From contig NZ_JAJUWU010000014.1 of NCBI RefSeq assembly GCF_021390325.1, forward strand, positions 62,001 through 126,000: a stretch of 64,000 bases of DNA, given 5' to 3'. The position numbers and the translations under genes were made by a program. Positions 51,046 to 59,796 of this stretch are shown here, piece by piece. Position 1 is the first letter of the stretch, and every line of letters starts with the position of its first letter. The notes beneath the pieces were generated by a model. It was given only the letters and a program-made list of their open reading frames with translations. It made no database searches and was not told the DNA's origin. This DNA comes from Jiella avicenniae. GTDB lineage: Bacteria > Pseudomonadota > Alphaproteobacteria > Rhizobiales > Rhizobiaceae.

Positions 51046-51402
51046 ATGCGCAGATCTTATTGGGCCCACGGCGTGATCGTGGCATCGGCTCTCGCGATGG
51101 CGACGCCGGCACTGTCACAGCAGATCCAGATCGGCCGTGACGGCGTCAGGATCGTTCCGCAGGAAGACATGCGGCGCCGCGGCGACCGCGACGACTATTA
51201 TCGCCGGGACCATCGCCGCGACGTGCGCGAGGGCGTCTCCGAACGCGAGGCGATCCGCATCGCCCGCCGCCAGGGAATGCGCGACGTCGGAGCGGTGACG
51301 AAGACCCGGCAGACCTACCGCGTGGCGGGCACCGACCGCCGTGGCCATCGGATCAGGGTCGACATCGACCGCGACAGCGGCGCCGTCATCCGCGTCCGCT
51401 GA
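51046..51402 (+). CDS. Small exported basic protein, PepSY-like
   Basis: A 118-residue protein. Residues 1-25 are a signal peptide (ATPALSQ). The mature part is rich in Arg and Asp, with DMRRRGDRDDYYRRDHRRD at about 41-60. Residues 65-118 have the shape of one PepSY unit (SEREAIRIARRQGMRDV, then YRVAGTDRRGHRIRVDIDRDSGAVIRVR). PepSY domains are small periplasmic folds of unclear, perhaps inhibitory, function. The ribosome site is GGAGGAG. A perfect terminator follows 28 bp after the stop. The PepSY link is by pattern only. Confidence 0.8.
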   Translation: MRRSYWAHGVIVASALAMATPALSQQIQIGRDGVRIVPQEDMRRRGDRDDYYRRDHRRDVREGVSEREAIRIARRQGMRDVGAVTKTRQTYRVAGTDRRGHRIRVDIDRDSGAVIRVR

Positions 51403-51429
51403 CCGGAAAGGCGAGAAGAGATCGAGGAC

Positions 51430-51463
51430 AGGCGGTGAACCCTAGGGTTCACCGCCTTTTTCG
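51430..51463 (+). terminator. Rho-independent terminator
   Basis: AGGCGGTGAACC (51430-51441) pairs perfectly with GGTTCACCGCCT (51446-51457), followed by TTTTTCG. The 12-bp stem with a 3-4 base loop is one of the strongest in the window. Confidence 0.93.
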
Positions 51464-51634
51464 TCGGCCCGCGCGGGCCTGCTCCGAAACCCGGATGGCG
51501 CGGCCGATGTCGCAACGCCGAGGCGAGTGAAGGAGCGATGAGAGCGGTTCCCACCTGGCGCAGCGCCGTGACGCGTCACCACGTAGGGCGCCGGCCCGCC
51601 TCTGCCCGGTCGGATACCGCCCGTGCGGCGGCGA

Positions 51635-54133
51635 TCAGAGGTAGGAGGACGAGCTGCCGAGGATCGCCAGTGCCGGGCTGGTGCCGGAACTCGTGTCGTT
51701 CGCCAGGTCGTACATGGCGAGAAACCGGTTGACCATGCGCTCGACATATTTCGTGTCGGACAACTGGTCGAGATCGATCTTCTTTCCCAGATTGCGTGCC
51801 TGCACGTCGATGTCGCTCGAGGAGAACTCGTCCGGCAGCCCGAAGGTCGTCTTGACGAATTCCAGGAGCGCGTCGTCGGCGAGGAATTCGTAGACATTCT
51901 CGATGTCCGCGGCCGAGCGCTTGAAATACAGCGCGAGACGTACCCCGTTGCTCTCGCCGCCCGCCTCCTCCTCCATCCTCTGCCGAAGATAGAGGTCCTG
52001 CGTGGTCAGCATGTCGGTGACCGACTGGACGCGCGTGGCGTCCCGCTCGATCGTGCCGTCGGTGTCGAAATTGAACGCGGCGGCAAATTCCAGATAGCGC
52101 TTGTCGCCGTATTTGCCGGCGACGCTGTCGGGGTCGGACAGATCGCTGGTCAGGATCGCCCGGATGTCGGCCTTCGTCAGTTTTTCGCCATCGAGGTCGA
52201 AGGCCTTCAGGGCGAAGGTCACGACGTCGCCATCGGCCAGGAAGTCGTCCATCGTCGCGACGCTCGGCAGGGCGACGTTGTAGGCGAGGATTCCGCGGGC
52301 TGCTTCGACGAGGTCGGTGTTGGTCCTCCCGAGCACCTTGCCGAAATAGGTCTCGACCATGCGCGAGCTGCCGTCGTCGTTGGTGGCGAGCGAGATCTTG
52401 CCATAGGCATCGACGTCGAAGGCCTGCGCAAGCGCCGTGTAGGCCGGTATCTTCAGCTTGTTGACGAAGCTGTTCGGATCGGAAAGGTCGCTCGTCAAAA
52501 CCCGGCGGATGACGTCGGCGTTCTGGGTGTCGGGATTGAAGCCGATCGCCTTCATCGCATAGTCGAATGCAGTCTCGTCGGCGATGAATTCGTCGACCGT
52601 GGTGATCGAGCGCATCGCCGTCTTGAAGGCCTGGGAATCCTGGACGGCGGTGGTGACGGCGGCCTTGTCGTCGTCTTCGTCGACGCGCTCGAGGTAGCGG
52701 TCGATCGTGGCGCCCTGGGCGGTTTCGGTCTGGACGCGGCGAATGTCGGCAAGCTTGCCGTCGCTGCCGAAGTTGAAGGCGGCCGCCAGACGAACGTATC
52801 GGTCGTCACCGAGCCTTGCGGCATAGCTCGACGGGTCGGAGGGGTCGCTGCGCAGCACCCGCATGATCGTCGACTTGCTCGCCGTTTCCGGGTCGAGTCC
52901 GACGGCCTTCAGCGCGTAGTCGTAGACGGCGGCATTGGCGAGGAAGCCGGTGACGGTCGTGACGTTCTTGATGTTCGCCGCATAGAGCGAAGCGCTCAGC
53001 TTGTCGGCAGTGGCGGTGCGATTGGCGTATTTGTCCAGATAGCCCTCGGTCAGCGCGCCGACCGCGTCCGCGGTCTGGGCGCCGGCGCCGTCCGCGAGGC
53101 TCCCGTCCGTCTGGAACTGGAACATCCTGGCAAGGGCGATGTACTGCTCCTTGCGCGTCTTGTCGGTCGTCGTCGCCTCGGACATCTTGTTGACGACGCT
53201 TTTCGGGTCGGACAGGTCGCTGGTCAGGACGTTCCAGACGAAGGCGGGGGATTCGATCGAGGGATCGAGGCCGACCGACGTCAGCGCGACCTGGAAAAGC
53301 CGGGGGTTTCCGATGATGTCGTCGGCGGTCGCGACGTTGCCGATTTCGGCTTCGTAGTAGGAAACCTGCAGCGCGGCGGCTTGTGGCGAGACCTCGAGGC
53401 CCTTCTGCTGGTAGTACAGATAGGCCGTGCTGTTCCTCTCCGAAGCCGATTGCAGGCCATCGGCCGGCGCCCGGCCGTTCTCGTCGAAGGGCAACATCGC
53501 CGCCAGAAGCAGATAGCGGTCGTCGCCCTTCTTCGACATTTCGTCGGCCTTGGTGCCGGTGAGGACGTCGCGGATGAAGCTTTCCGAGGCGACCGAGGCG
53601 TCGATGCCCGCAGCCTCGAGGGCGACGGTGAACAGCTTCTCGTCGGCCAGGAACTGGCTGACCGTCGTGACCTTGCCGATGGTTTCCATGAAGTAGTTGG
53701 CATTGCCGGCGATCGCCTGCCCGGCCTTGACCCGGTGCTCCGAATAGCTCTCGACCATCACCTGCATCTGGGCGTTGGTCTGGGCGGCAGGCTCGGCCTT
53801 GGTGGTCGCCCCGCCGAAGCTGAAGGCCTTGGCGAAGTCGCGGTAGCGCTCGTCGGAAAGCTTGTTGGCGAAGCTCTTGGTATCCTCGAGATCGCTTTCC
53901 AGCACCTTGCGGATCAGCGCCCGGGAATCGATCTGGTCTTCCAGACCATAGGCCGTCATCGCATAGGAATAGAGCTTGTAGTCGCCCATGAACTCGTCGA
54001 TGGACGTCACCTTGCCGATGTTCTCGCGATAATAGTCGGCGAGCCGCTTGTTGACGGGGTCGGCAGCGATGCGGTCCATCACCCGGGACTGATCGCGCGT
54101 ATAGAGCTGGTAGGTCGTGAAGGTCGAAAGCAT
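51635..54133 (-). CDS. Multi-repeat DUF1217 protein
   Basis: An 832-residue protein built of about six DUF1217 units of 110-140 residues and a degenerate seventh. Each has the pattern V-T-T-V-x-x-F-L-A-D, Y-A-L-K-A-x-G-L-D-P, I-R-x-V-L-T-S-D-L-S-D-P, RY-x-x-L-A-x-A-F-x-F-x-x-D-G. Clear copies begin near residues 40, 145, 280, 395, 515 and 635. There is no signal peptide. In rhizobia DUF1217 proteins are encoded in flagellar gene clusters and are usually shorter; here there are no flagellar neighbours. It may be a cytoplasmic scaffold or an unconventionally secreted surface protein. The N-terminus (MLSTFTTYQLYTRDQSRVMDRIAADPVN) is typical of the family. Confidence 0.88.
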   Translation of the reverse strand: MLSTFTTYQLYTRDQSRVMDRIAADPVNKRLADYYRENIGKVTSIDEFMGDYKLYSYAMTAYGLEDQIDSRALIRKVLESDLEDTKSFANKLSDERYRDFAKAFSFGGATTKAEPAAQTNAQMQVMVESYSEHRVKAGQAIAGNANYFMETIGKVTTVSQFLADEKLFTVALEAAGIDASVASESFIRDVLTGTKADEMSKKGDDRYLLLAAMLPFDENGRAPADGLQSASERNSTAYLYYQQKGLEVSPQAAALQVSYYEAEIGNVATADDIIGNPRLFQVALTSVGLDPSIESPAFVWNVLTSDLSDPKSVVNKMSEATTTDKTRKEQYIALARMFQFQTDGSLADGAGAQTADAVGALTEGYLDKYANRTATADKLSASLYAANIKNVTTVTGFLANAAVYDYALKAVGLDPETASKSTIMRVLRSDPSDPSSYAARLGDDRYVRLAAAFNFGSDGKLADIRRVQTETAQGATIDRYLERVDEDDDKAAVTTAVQDSQAFKTAMRSITTVDEFIADETAFDYAMKAIGFNPDTQNADVIRRVLTSDLSDPNSFVNKLKIPAYTALAQAFDVDAYGKISLATNDDGSSRMVETYFGKVLGRTNTDLVEAARGILAYNVALPSVATMDDFLADGDVVTFALKAFDLDGEKLTKADIRAILTSDLSDPDSVAGKYGDKRYLEFAAAFNFDTDGTIERDATRVQSVTDMLTTQDLYLRQRMEEEAGGESNGVRLALYFKRSAADIENVYEFLADDALLEFVKTTFGLPDEFSSSDIDVQARNLGKKIDLDQLSDTKYVERMVNRFLAMYDLANDTSSGTSPALAILGSSSSYL

Positions 54134-54279
54134 GGCCGTTCCACTGAGATGAACGCACGCGCGCCACTGCCACGCAGTGCCTGCACTGAGAACCCCCTCA
54201 AGCTTAAGAACTTATGATAAAGATTTCGTTAATTTTCCAACGCCTTCGCTATCACAGCTTCCAAAAGGCCAAGAATATG

Positions 54280-54287
54280 TTTATCAT
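54280..54287. promoter_or_regulatory. Right arm of an AT-rich inverted repeat
   Basis: TTTATCAT here mirrors ATGATAAA at 54214-54221, 58 bp away, in the AT-rich control region between the DUF1217 gene and the next plus-strand gene. It could be a regulator site or a promoter element; the surrounding base composition is the main reason to note it. Confidence 0.3.
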
Positions 54288-54314
54288 TTGTTCTAGAATT
54301 CGGACTGTTGGCCC

Positions 54315-54641
54315 ATGAAAAAATCGATGCGATGGACGCTTGCGGTGGCGCTTTTTGCTGGTGGAATCGCAATTGCAGTTGCCGACGCTGAACTGCTTGG
54401 GGCGGTGTTTTGGTTTGGGTTGCTCCTCATCATCGCATCGCTACTCTGGCTGGCAATGGAGTATGCGACGATGAAAGACGAAAACGAAAAAGCAAACCCC
54501 CTATTCAGTATTAGGAAAGCGAAGCGTATCGTCTATGAAAATCACCGCATTTCCGAAGGTCGGCGCCATAGCGACATCGATGAGGTCGATGATTTAGATG
54601 CGCGCAACATCAAAGAGATACCCGCAGACAGGAAAACTTAG
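54315..54641 (+). CDS. Hypothetical two-helix membrane protein
   Basis: I do not recognise this 108-residue protein. Two hydrophobic segments (TLAVALFAGGIAIAVA and LLGAVFWFGLLLIIASLLWLA) lie in residues 8-50, with a charged cytoplasmic tail (EYATMKDENEKAN onwards). It is visibly richer in A and T than its neighbours, with codons such as AAA, TTT and GAA, so it looks recently acquired. There is no strong ribosome site. It is followed 31 bp later by another unrecognised gene in the same direction. Confidence 0.6.
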   Translation: MKKSMRWTLAVALFAGGIAIAVADAELLGAVFWFGLLLIIASLLWLAMEYATMKDENEKANPLFSIRKAKRIVYENHRISEGRRHSDIDEVDDLDARNIKEIPADRKT

Positions 54642-54672
54642 TGACATCAGCTGGAGTTATGTGGAGAGTGAT

Positions 54673-54993
54673 ATGGGAAGGATTGCAGCGCGCCTGAGTC
54701 ACTTATATGCTCGAGGCTGTGAAACAGACATCGAACTTAGAGGTTTTGGCCCTGATCGGGATGCTGTCATTGACCATGTTCACCACTGGGGTAACGGGAG
54801 AATACTTGAGTGCGACGAAATAGGTGAATTACGAGCTACTAATATATTCGATTATGGAGACGCCAAGATGCGCTACGCAGGCGGGCGAAGGGAAAAGGGC
54901 AAGCGAGTGCATGCTGTGAAACTTCCTCCATCGATGCAGGCTCAGTTTGAACGGGACAAGCAACGTAGAGACTCCTTTGAGAGGGGTGCGTAA
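54673..54993 (+). CDS. Hypothetical protein in AT-rich island
   Basis: I do not recognise this 106-residue soluble protein (MGRIAARLSHLYARGCETDIEL onwards, with a basic tail RREKGKRVHAVKLPPSM). The ATG at 54673 has GGAGAG 4-6 bases upstream and is preferred; an in-frame ATG at 54598 would overlap the preceding gene by 44 bp. Its base composition is like that of the gene before it and unlike the rest of the window. It converges with the ThuB-like gene, 5 bp away. Confidence 0.6.
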   Translation: MGRIAARLSHLYARGCETDIELRGFGPDRDAVIDHVHHWGNGRILECDEIGELRATNIFDYGDAKMRYAGGRREKGKRVHAVKLPPSMQAQFERDKQRRDSFERGA

Positions 54994-54998
54994 ACCGA

Positions 54999-56105
54999 TT
55001 ACGCCGGCGGCAGCACCACGGGCAACATCCGCCGCTCCGCATCGGAGACGAAGGCGAGATCCAGGAGCTTCTGCACCTCGGCCGCATGGCGGAAATCCGG
55101 CTGGCCGTTGACGCCGGACAGAAGCGCCAGCACGAAACGGTCGGCGTTGCGCGGCGTCGGCGGGCATTCGACCGGGCGCCAGGTCTGGGTGTGGATGTCC
55201 TCGCCGAGACAGGCTTCGAGACTGGATTCGGTGGTGTTCGACCAGATCTTCAGCGCGCCCGTCGTGCCGTGGATCATCAGGTCGAGATCGTTGGCCTTGC
55301 CGGTGGCATAGCGGCTCATGTGAACGACGCCGAGGGCGCCGTTGTCGAACTCCACGGTCATCGCGCAGGAATCGTTGGCGTCGAGCGTATAGGCGCCGAT
55401 GACCCCGCCTTTCGCCTTGTCGAAGGTCTTCAATCGGGCCTGCAGCGCGGCGATGCCCTGTCCGGACCCGTAGGTGACGAAGTCGAGGATGTGGACGCCG
55501 ATGTCGCCGAGAACGCCCTTCGAGCCGTGGCCGGAGGAGAGCCGCCAGAGCCAGCGCTCGTCGGTCTGCCAGTCGCCCCAGTGGCTGCCGGTCAGCCAGC
55601 TCTGCAGATAGCTCGCATCGACATGGCGGACTTCGCCGATCTCGCCGGCCTCGACCATGCGCCGCGCCATCTGGATGGCATGGGCGTTTCGATAGGTGAG
55701 GTTGACCATGTTGATCAACCCGGCCCGTTCGGCCGCGCCGACCATCTCGAAGGCGTCCTCGGCATTCAGCGCCAGCGGCTTTTCGCAGAAGATCGCCTTT
55801 TCGGCGGCGATCACCTGAAGCGTCGTCGCCTTGTGAACGGCATCCGGCGTCGCGTTCACCACGGCGTCGAACTCGCCCCATGACAGAGCGTCGGCGAGAT
55901 CGGCGAAAGGCCGTTCGATGCCGTGCAGCACCGCGAAGGCCCGCGCCCGCTCGGCATTGACGTCACAGGCCGCGACCACCCGGCAGCCGGGGATCGAGAT
56001 GAAATGCTCGGCATGGCGATGGGCGATGGCGCCGGTGCCGAGGATCATGATCCGCTTTTCGCCGGCGGACGTCGCGCCCCCGGCGGGGGTTAGTTCGCTC
56101 ATCAT
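54999..56105 (-). CDS. Gfo/Idh/MocA-family oxidoreductase (ThuB-like)
   Basis: A 368-residue NAD(P)-dependent sugar oxidoreductase. The N-terminal Rossmann domain has ILGTGAIAHRHAEHF and VVAACDVNAERA; the conserved FCEKPLAL is present at about 116-123; the C-terminal substrate domain includes GSKGVLGDIGVHILDFVTY. It lies downstream of a ThuA-family gene on the same strand. In Sinorhizobium meliloti, ThuA and ThuB work together on 3-keto-trehalose and related disaccharides, so a role in trehalose or other disaccharide oxidation is likely. The start at 56105 (MMSELTP) is chosen over a longer frame that lacks conservation. Confidence 0.85.
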   Translation of the reverse strand: MMSELTPAGGATSAGEKRIMILGTGAIAHRHAEHFISIPGCRVVAACDVNAERARAFAVLHGIERPFADLADALSWGEFDAVVNATPDAVHKATTLQVIAAEKAIFCEKPLALNAEDAFEMVGAAERAGLINMVNLTYRNAHAIQMARRMVEAGEIGEVRHVDASYLQSWLTGSHWGDWQTDERWLWRLSSGHGSKGVLGDIGVHILDFVTYGSGQGIAALQARLKTFDKAKGGVIGAYTLDANDSCAMTVEFDNGALGVVHMSRYATGKANDLDLMIHGTTGALKIWSNTTESSLEACLGEDIHTQTWRPVECPPTPRNADRFVLALLSGVNGQPDFRHAAEVQKLLDLAFVSDAERRMLPVVLPPA

Positions 56106-56216
56106 CGCAGGTGTCACCCGTTGGAAGGTCGATGGCTGGCGCTTCCGGCTCCCGCGCACGGACCCGGTCGTCGATTGCCGATCGGACGATCGGGTCCCGG
56201 AAGCCTCCTGCCGCGC

Positions 56217-57002
56217 CTAGCGGTAGCCCTGCTCTCCGGGCTTGTGCAGCGAGCCGCCCTTTCGCTCGATCTTCTCCGGCGCCTTTTCGACGGGCACGTT
56301 CGGCGCTGCCGATACGTCCGTCCAGGCGGCGGCCGGATTGTGGGCCCAGCGCACGGCATTGACGATCACGCGCTGGATCTGGGGGTTGTGGTAGATCGGA
56401 TAGGTCTCGTGGCCGGGGCGGAAGTAGAAGATCCGGCCCGCGCCGCGCTGGTAGGTGAGGCCCGAACGGAACACCTCGCCCCCCTCGAACCAGGAGATGA
56501 ACACGGTCTCCATCGGTTCGGGGACGAGGAACGGCTCGCCGTACATTTCGGCATTCGGCAGTTCGATCGAATGGCCCACACCCTGAACGATCGGATGGGA
56601 GCGGTTGACCGCCCACAGCCGCTCGCGCTCACCGGCCTCGCGCCATCGGAGCGAACAGGGCGTTCCCATAAGCCGCTTGAACGGCTTGGAGAAGTGCGCC
56701 GAATGGAGGACGATCAGCCCCATGCCCTGGTGGACACGCTCCGCCACCCGGTCGACGACCGCGTCGTCCACGTCGCCATGGGCCTTGTGGCCCCACCACA
56801 GCAGAACGTCGGCCTCGTCGAGCCGCTCCTGCGGCAGGCCATGCTCGGGCTCGGGAAGCGTCGCGGTCGACGCCTCGATGCCCTCCTCCTGGCCGAGGAA
56901 ATCGGCGATCGTCCGGTGAATGCCGTCCGGATAGATCGCCTTGACGGTATCGTTGTGCCGTTCGTGAAAGAACTCGTTCCAGACGAGTGCGCGAATGGTC
57001 AT
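56217..57002 (-). CDS. ThuA-domain protein
   Basis: A 261-residue protein of the ThuA (trehalose utilisation) family with a class I glutamine amidotransferase-like fold. Landmarks are [52 protein letters not shown] and [44 protein letters not shown] precedes the ATG. It is 79 bp downstream of treY and 111 bp upstream of the ThuB-like gene, all on the minus strand, so trehalose synthesis and breakdown genes adjoin. The exact reaction is not settled for the family. Confidence 0.9.
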   Translation of the reverse strand: MTIRALVWNEFFHERHNDTVKAIYPDGIHRTIADFLGQEEGIEASTATLPEPEHGLPQERLDEADVLLWWGHKAHGDVDDAVVDRVAERVHQGMGLIVLHSAHFSKPFKRLMGTPCSLRWREAGERERLWAVNRSHPIVQGVGHSIELPNAEMYGEPFLVPEPMETVFISWFEGGEVFRSGLTYQRGAGRIFYFRPGHETYPIYHNPQIQRVIVNAVRWAHNPAAAWTDVSAAPNVPVEKAPEKIERKGGSLHKPGEQGYR

Positions 57003-57081
57003 TGTCGCCTCCCCAATTGACGGACGATCCGGCAGGGCCGTCGCAAGCTTCGCCCTCGCCCATGCCCTCGCCGAGCGATCC

Positions 57082-59796
57082 TCACAGCGCCTCGAGGATG
57101 GCGACGGGCAGATCCTTGAACACCGCGGCGATGTCGAGATCGCCGGTCGGCGCGAGCGTTTCGCCGGTGAAGATATTGCGCCAGCCACGCATCTCCACCC
57201 CTTCCGGCAACGGCACGGTCGTTCCCTCCCAGCCGTCGACCGCCACCCGCAGGTCCTCGGCACCGTCGAGGAGCGTCAGCGTCAGGCGCGGCGCGACGAC
57301 GACGACGGTCTTGTCGCCGCCGTCCTCGCGCTTCTGCCGCGCGAAGGCGACGAGATGGGCGGCCCGCGGGCCGGCGGGCGACAGCGGCACGTAGCCGGCT
57401 TCGGCAAAGAACTCCGGCATCCTGGCGCGAAGCGCCAGACCGGCGGCCGTCATCCGCGCCTTCAGCGCGCCCGAGCGCCAATTCGCCAGATCCTCGGCAA
57501 GGCTTTCCTCCGCGCCGATCACCTGGCTTCGGGCGGCGAAATCCACCCGCCGGCGATTGTCCGGATCGACCAGCGAGAAGTCGTAGAATTCGGTGCCCTG
57601 ATAGATGTCGGGCACGCCGGGCGCCGCCAGCTTGATCGCGGTCTGGGACAGGGAGTTCAGCGCACCGGCGGCCACGAAGGGCTTGGCCGCCTGCCAGAAT
57701 TTGGCGATGAACGAGGTGTCTTCGCCGCCCCCGAGCATCGCAGCGACGAAATCGGCGAGCGCCGTTTCGTAGGCTTCGGCCGGCGAGGTCCAGCTCGTCC
57801 AGCGCTTGGCTTCCCGCACGGCCTTTTCGGCAAAGGCGGCGAGGCGACCCGCGATCTCGTCGCGCAGGACGTCGTTCGCCGGATCGAAATCGGCCGGGAG
57901 CACGCCCAGCAGCGACTGGTAGAGACCCCATTCGGTTTCGGGATCCGGCGAGGACAGGCCCGGCTCGATCCCGATGCGGTAGTCGCTCAGCATTTCGGAG
58001 AATTCGCCGACGAGCTCCGCCCAGCGCTCGGGTGCCTCGGAGAGCGTGTAGAGCCGCGCCCGGGCGTCCTCGCCGCGCTTGGTGTCGTGCGTGGAGGTGG
58101 CCAGCATCCCGTCCGGCTGGTCTTCGAGCCGGATCTGCATCGCCTCGTGGAAGGCTTCGACGTCGGCGCCGTAATGGTCCGGCTCGCCGCCGACCTCGTT
58201 CAACGCGATGAGCCGGTTGTAGCGGTAGAAGACCGTGTCCTCGACGGCCTTGGCCATGACCGCGCCGGTGGTCTGCTGGAACCTGCGGGTGAAGTCGAGC
58301 GCGCCGGCGATATCGGCCCCGTCCTCGAAATCGAGCTTCAACAGCCGGCCGATGAACTGGATCGGCTCGTCGGCCTCGACCTCGCGGGAGGTCATGGCGA
58401 GATCGACCGCCTCGTCGATGATCGCGACGTCGCGGCGCGACACGCCGTCGACGGAGACGTAGGTGCGATAGACCGGCAGCGCCGCCGCCACCTCGACGAT
58501 CGCCCGGGCCATGGTGTCGGGGCCGAGGTCGCGCGTCGACAGTCCGCGCGAGGCGACGGAGAGCGCGAGGTTGGTCAGGGCCGAGAGTTCGCCGGCGAGG
58601 TTGCGCTGGAAGATCGAACGCTTCTGGCCGCGGATCATCGCCCGCAGATCCGGTTCGGAGCCGATGAAATCGTGATAGGCCGCGGTCATCGCCGCTTCCT
58701 TGGCGGGATCGACATAGAGGCCGGACAGGGCGGTGATGAACTCGTAGCCGGTCGTCCCCTCGATCTCCCAGCTGGTGCGAAGGCGCTCGTCGCCGGTGAG
58801 GATCTTTTCGACATGGATCGACGGCGAGCGGCGCACCGACTGGAAAGCCTGACGCAGCTGTTCGAGATACCCCTTCGGATCGGCGAGGCCGTCGACGTGA
58901 TCGATGCGGATGCCGTCGAGCCGGCGCTCGCGGGCGAGCCTGATCACCAGCTGATGGGAGTCGCGGAAGACGCGGCGCGATTCCTGCCGCACGCCGATCA
59001 GGTCGGCGATCTCGAAGAAGCGGCGATAGGTCAGCTTCTCGCGTGCCGTTCGCCACCACGCCAGCCGCCAGGCCTGCGCCTCGTGCAGATCATGCAGCGC
59101 GCCGCGGTCGGCATTGATGGTTTCGACGGCCCGCCGGAGGGCGAGGGCGAAGTCCTCGTCGTCGAGATGTTCGAGCAGACGTTCGACGAGTTCGTCGGCC
59201 TCCGCCGGGGTGGCCACCGAGAAGCGTCGGACCAGACGGTCCTTCTCGGCATGATCGAGCAGGCCGAAGACGTGGCCGTAGGTGCGCGGATCGATCGGCA
59301 GACCGTAGCCGGCAGCGTCGAAGCGCAGGGCGCCGGCCTTCTCGTCGAGCCGCACCGACAGATCGCCCGCCTCCAGCGCCTCGCCATAGGGCTTGCCGAG
59401 CACCGGGACGAGAATCTTCTCGGCCTCCCAGGCGATGTCGAAGTTTCGCGCATAGCGGCTTTCCGAGCCCCAGCGCAGCACGTCTTCCCACCAGTGATTG
59501 GCCGGCGAGACGCCCATGTGGTTGGGCACGAAGTCGAGCAGGAGGCCGAGATCCACCGAAGACAGCGCGTCGCTCATCGCGGTGAAGCCGGCGACGCCGC
59601 CGAGGCCCTCGTCGAGGGTGTTGTAGTCGGTGACGTCGTAGCCGTGGGTGGAATTGTCCGCAGCCGCGAAGATCGGGGCGGCATAGAGATGGCTGACGCC
59701 GAGCTTCTTCAGATAGGGCGCCAGCGACGCCGCGGTCTGAAAGTCCATGCCCTCCCGGAACTGCAGGCGATAGGTGGCGACGAGCGAACGGCTCAT
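57082..59796 (-). CDS. treY: Malto-oligosyltrehalose synthase
   Basis: A 904-residue GH13 enzyme that turns the reducing end of a maltodextrin into a terminal trehalose unit (EC 5.4.99.15). The GH13 regions are visible: [11 protein letters not shown], the nucleophile region [18 protein letters not shown] near residue 297, VEKILTGDE with the acid Glu, and [17 protein letters not shown]. The length is as expected (about 800-950). It overlaps malQ by 4 bp and is the last of treZ-malQ-treY. It works with TreZ to make trehalose from glycogen-type chains. Confidence 0.95.
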   Translation of the reverse strand: MSRSLVATYRLQFREGMDFQTAASLAPYLKKLGVSHLYAAPIFAAADNSTHGYDVTDYNTLDEGLGGVAGFTAMSDALSSVDLGLLLDFVPNHMGVSPANHWWEDVLRWGSESRYARNFDIAWEAEKILVPVLGKPYGEALEAGDLSVRLDEKAGALRFDAAGYGLPIDPRTYGHVFGLLDHAEKDRLVRRFSVATPAEADELVERLLEHLDDEDFALALRRAVETINADRGALHDLHEAQAWRLAWWRTAREKLTYRRFFEIADLIGVRQESRRVFRDSHQLVIRLARERRLDGIRIDHVDGLADPKGYLEQLRQAFQSVRRSPSIHVEKILTGDERLRTSWEIEGTTGYEFITALSGLYVDPAKEAAMTAAYHDFIGSEPDLRAMIRGQKRSIFQRNLAGELSALTNLALSVASRGLSTRDLGPDTMARAIVEVAAALPVYRTYVSVDGVSRRDVAIIDEAVDLAMTSREVEADEPIQFIGRLLKLDFEDGADIAGALDFTRRFQQTTGAVMAKAVEDTVFYRYNRLIALNEVGGEPDHYGADVEAFHEAMQIRLEDQPDGMLATSTHDTKRGEDARARLYTLSEAPERWAELVGEFSEMLSDYRIGIEPGLSSPDPETEWGLYQSLLGVLPADFDPANDVLRDEIAGRLAAFAEKAVREAKRWTSWTSPAEAYETALADFVAAMLGGGEDTSFIAKFWQAAKPFVAAGALNSLSQTAIKLAAPGVPDIYQGTEFYDFSLVDPDNRRRVDFAARSQVIGAEESLAEDLANWRSGALKARMTAAGLALRARMPEFFAEAGYVPLSPAGPRAAHLVAFARQKREDGGDKTVVVVAPRLTLTLLDGAEDLRVAVDGWEGTTVPLPEGVEMRGWRNIFTGETLAPTGDLDIAAVFKDLPVAILEAL

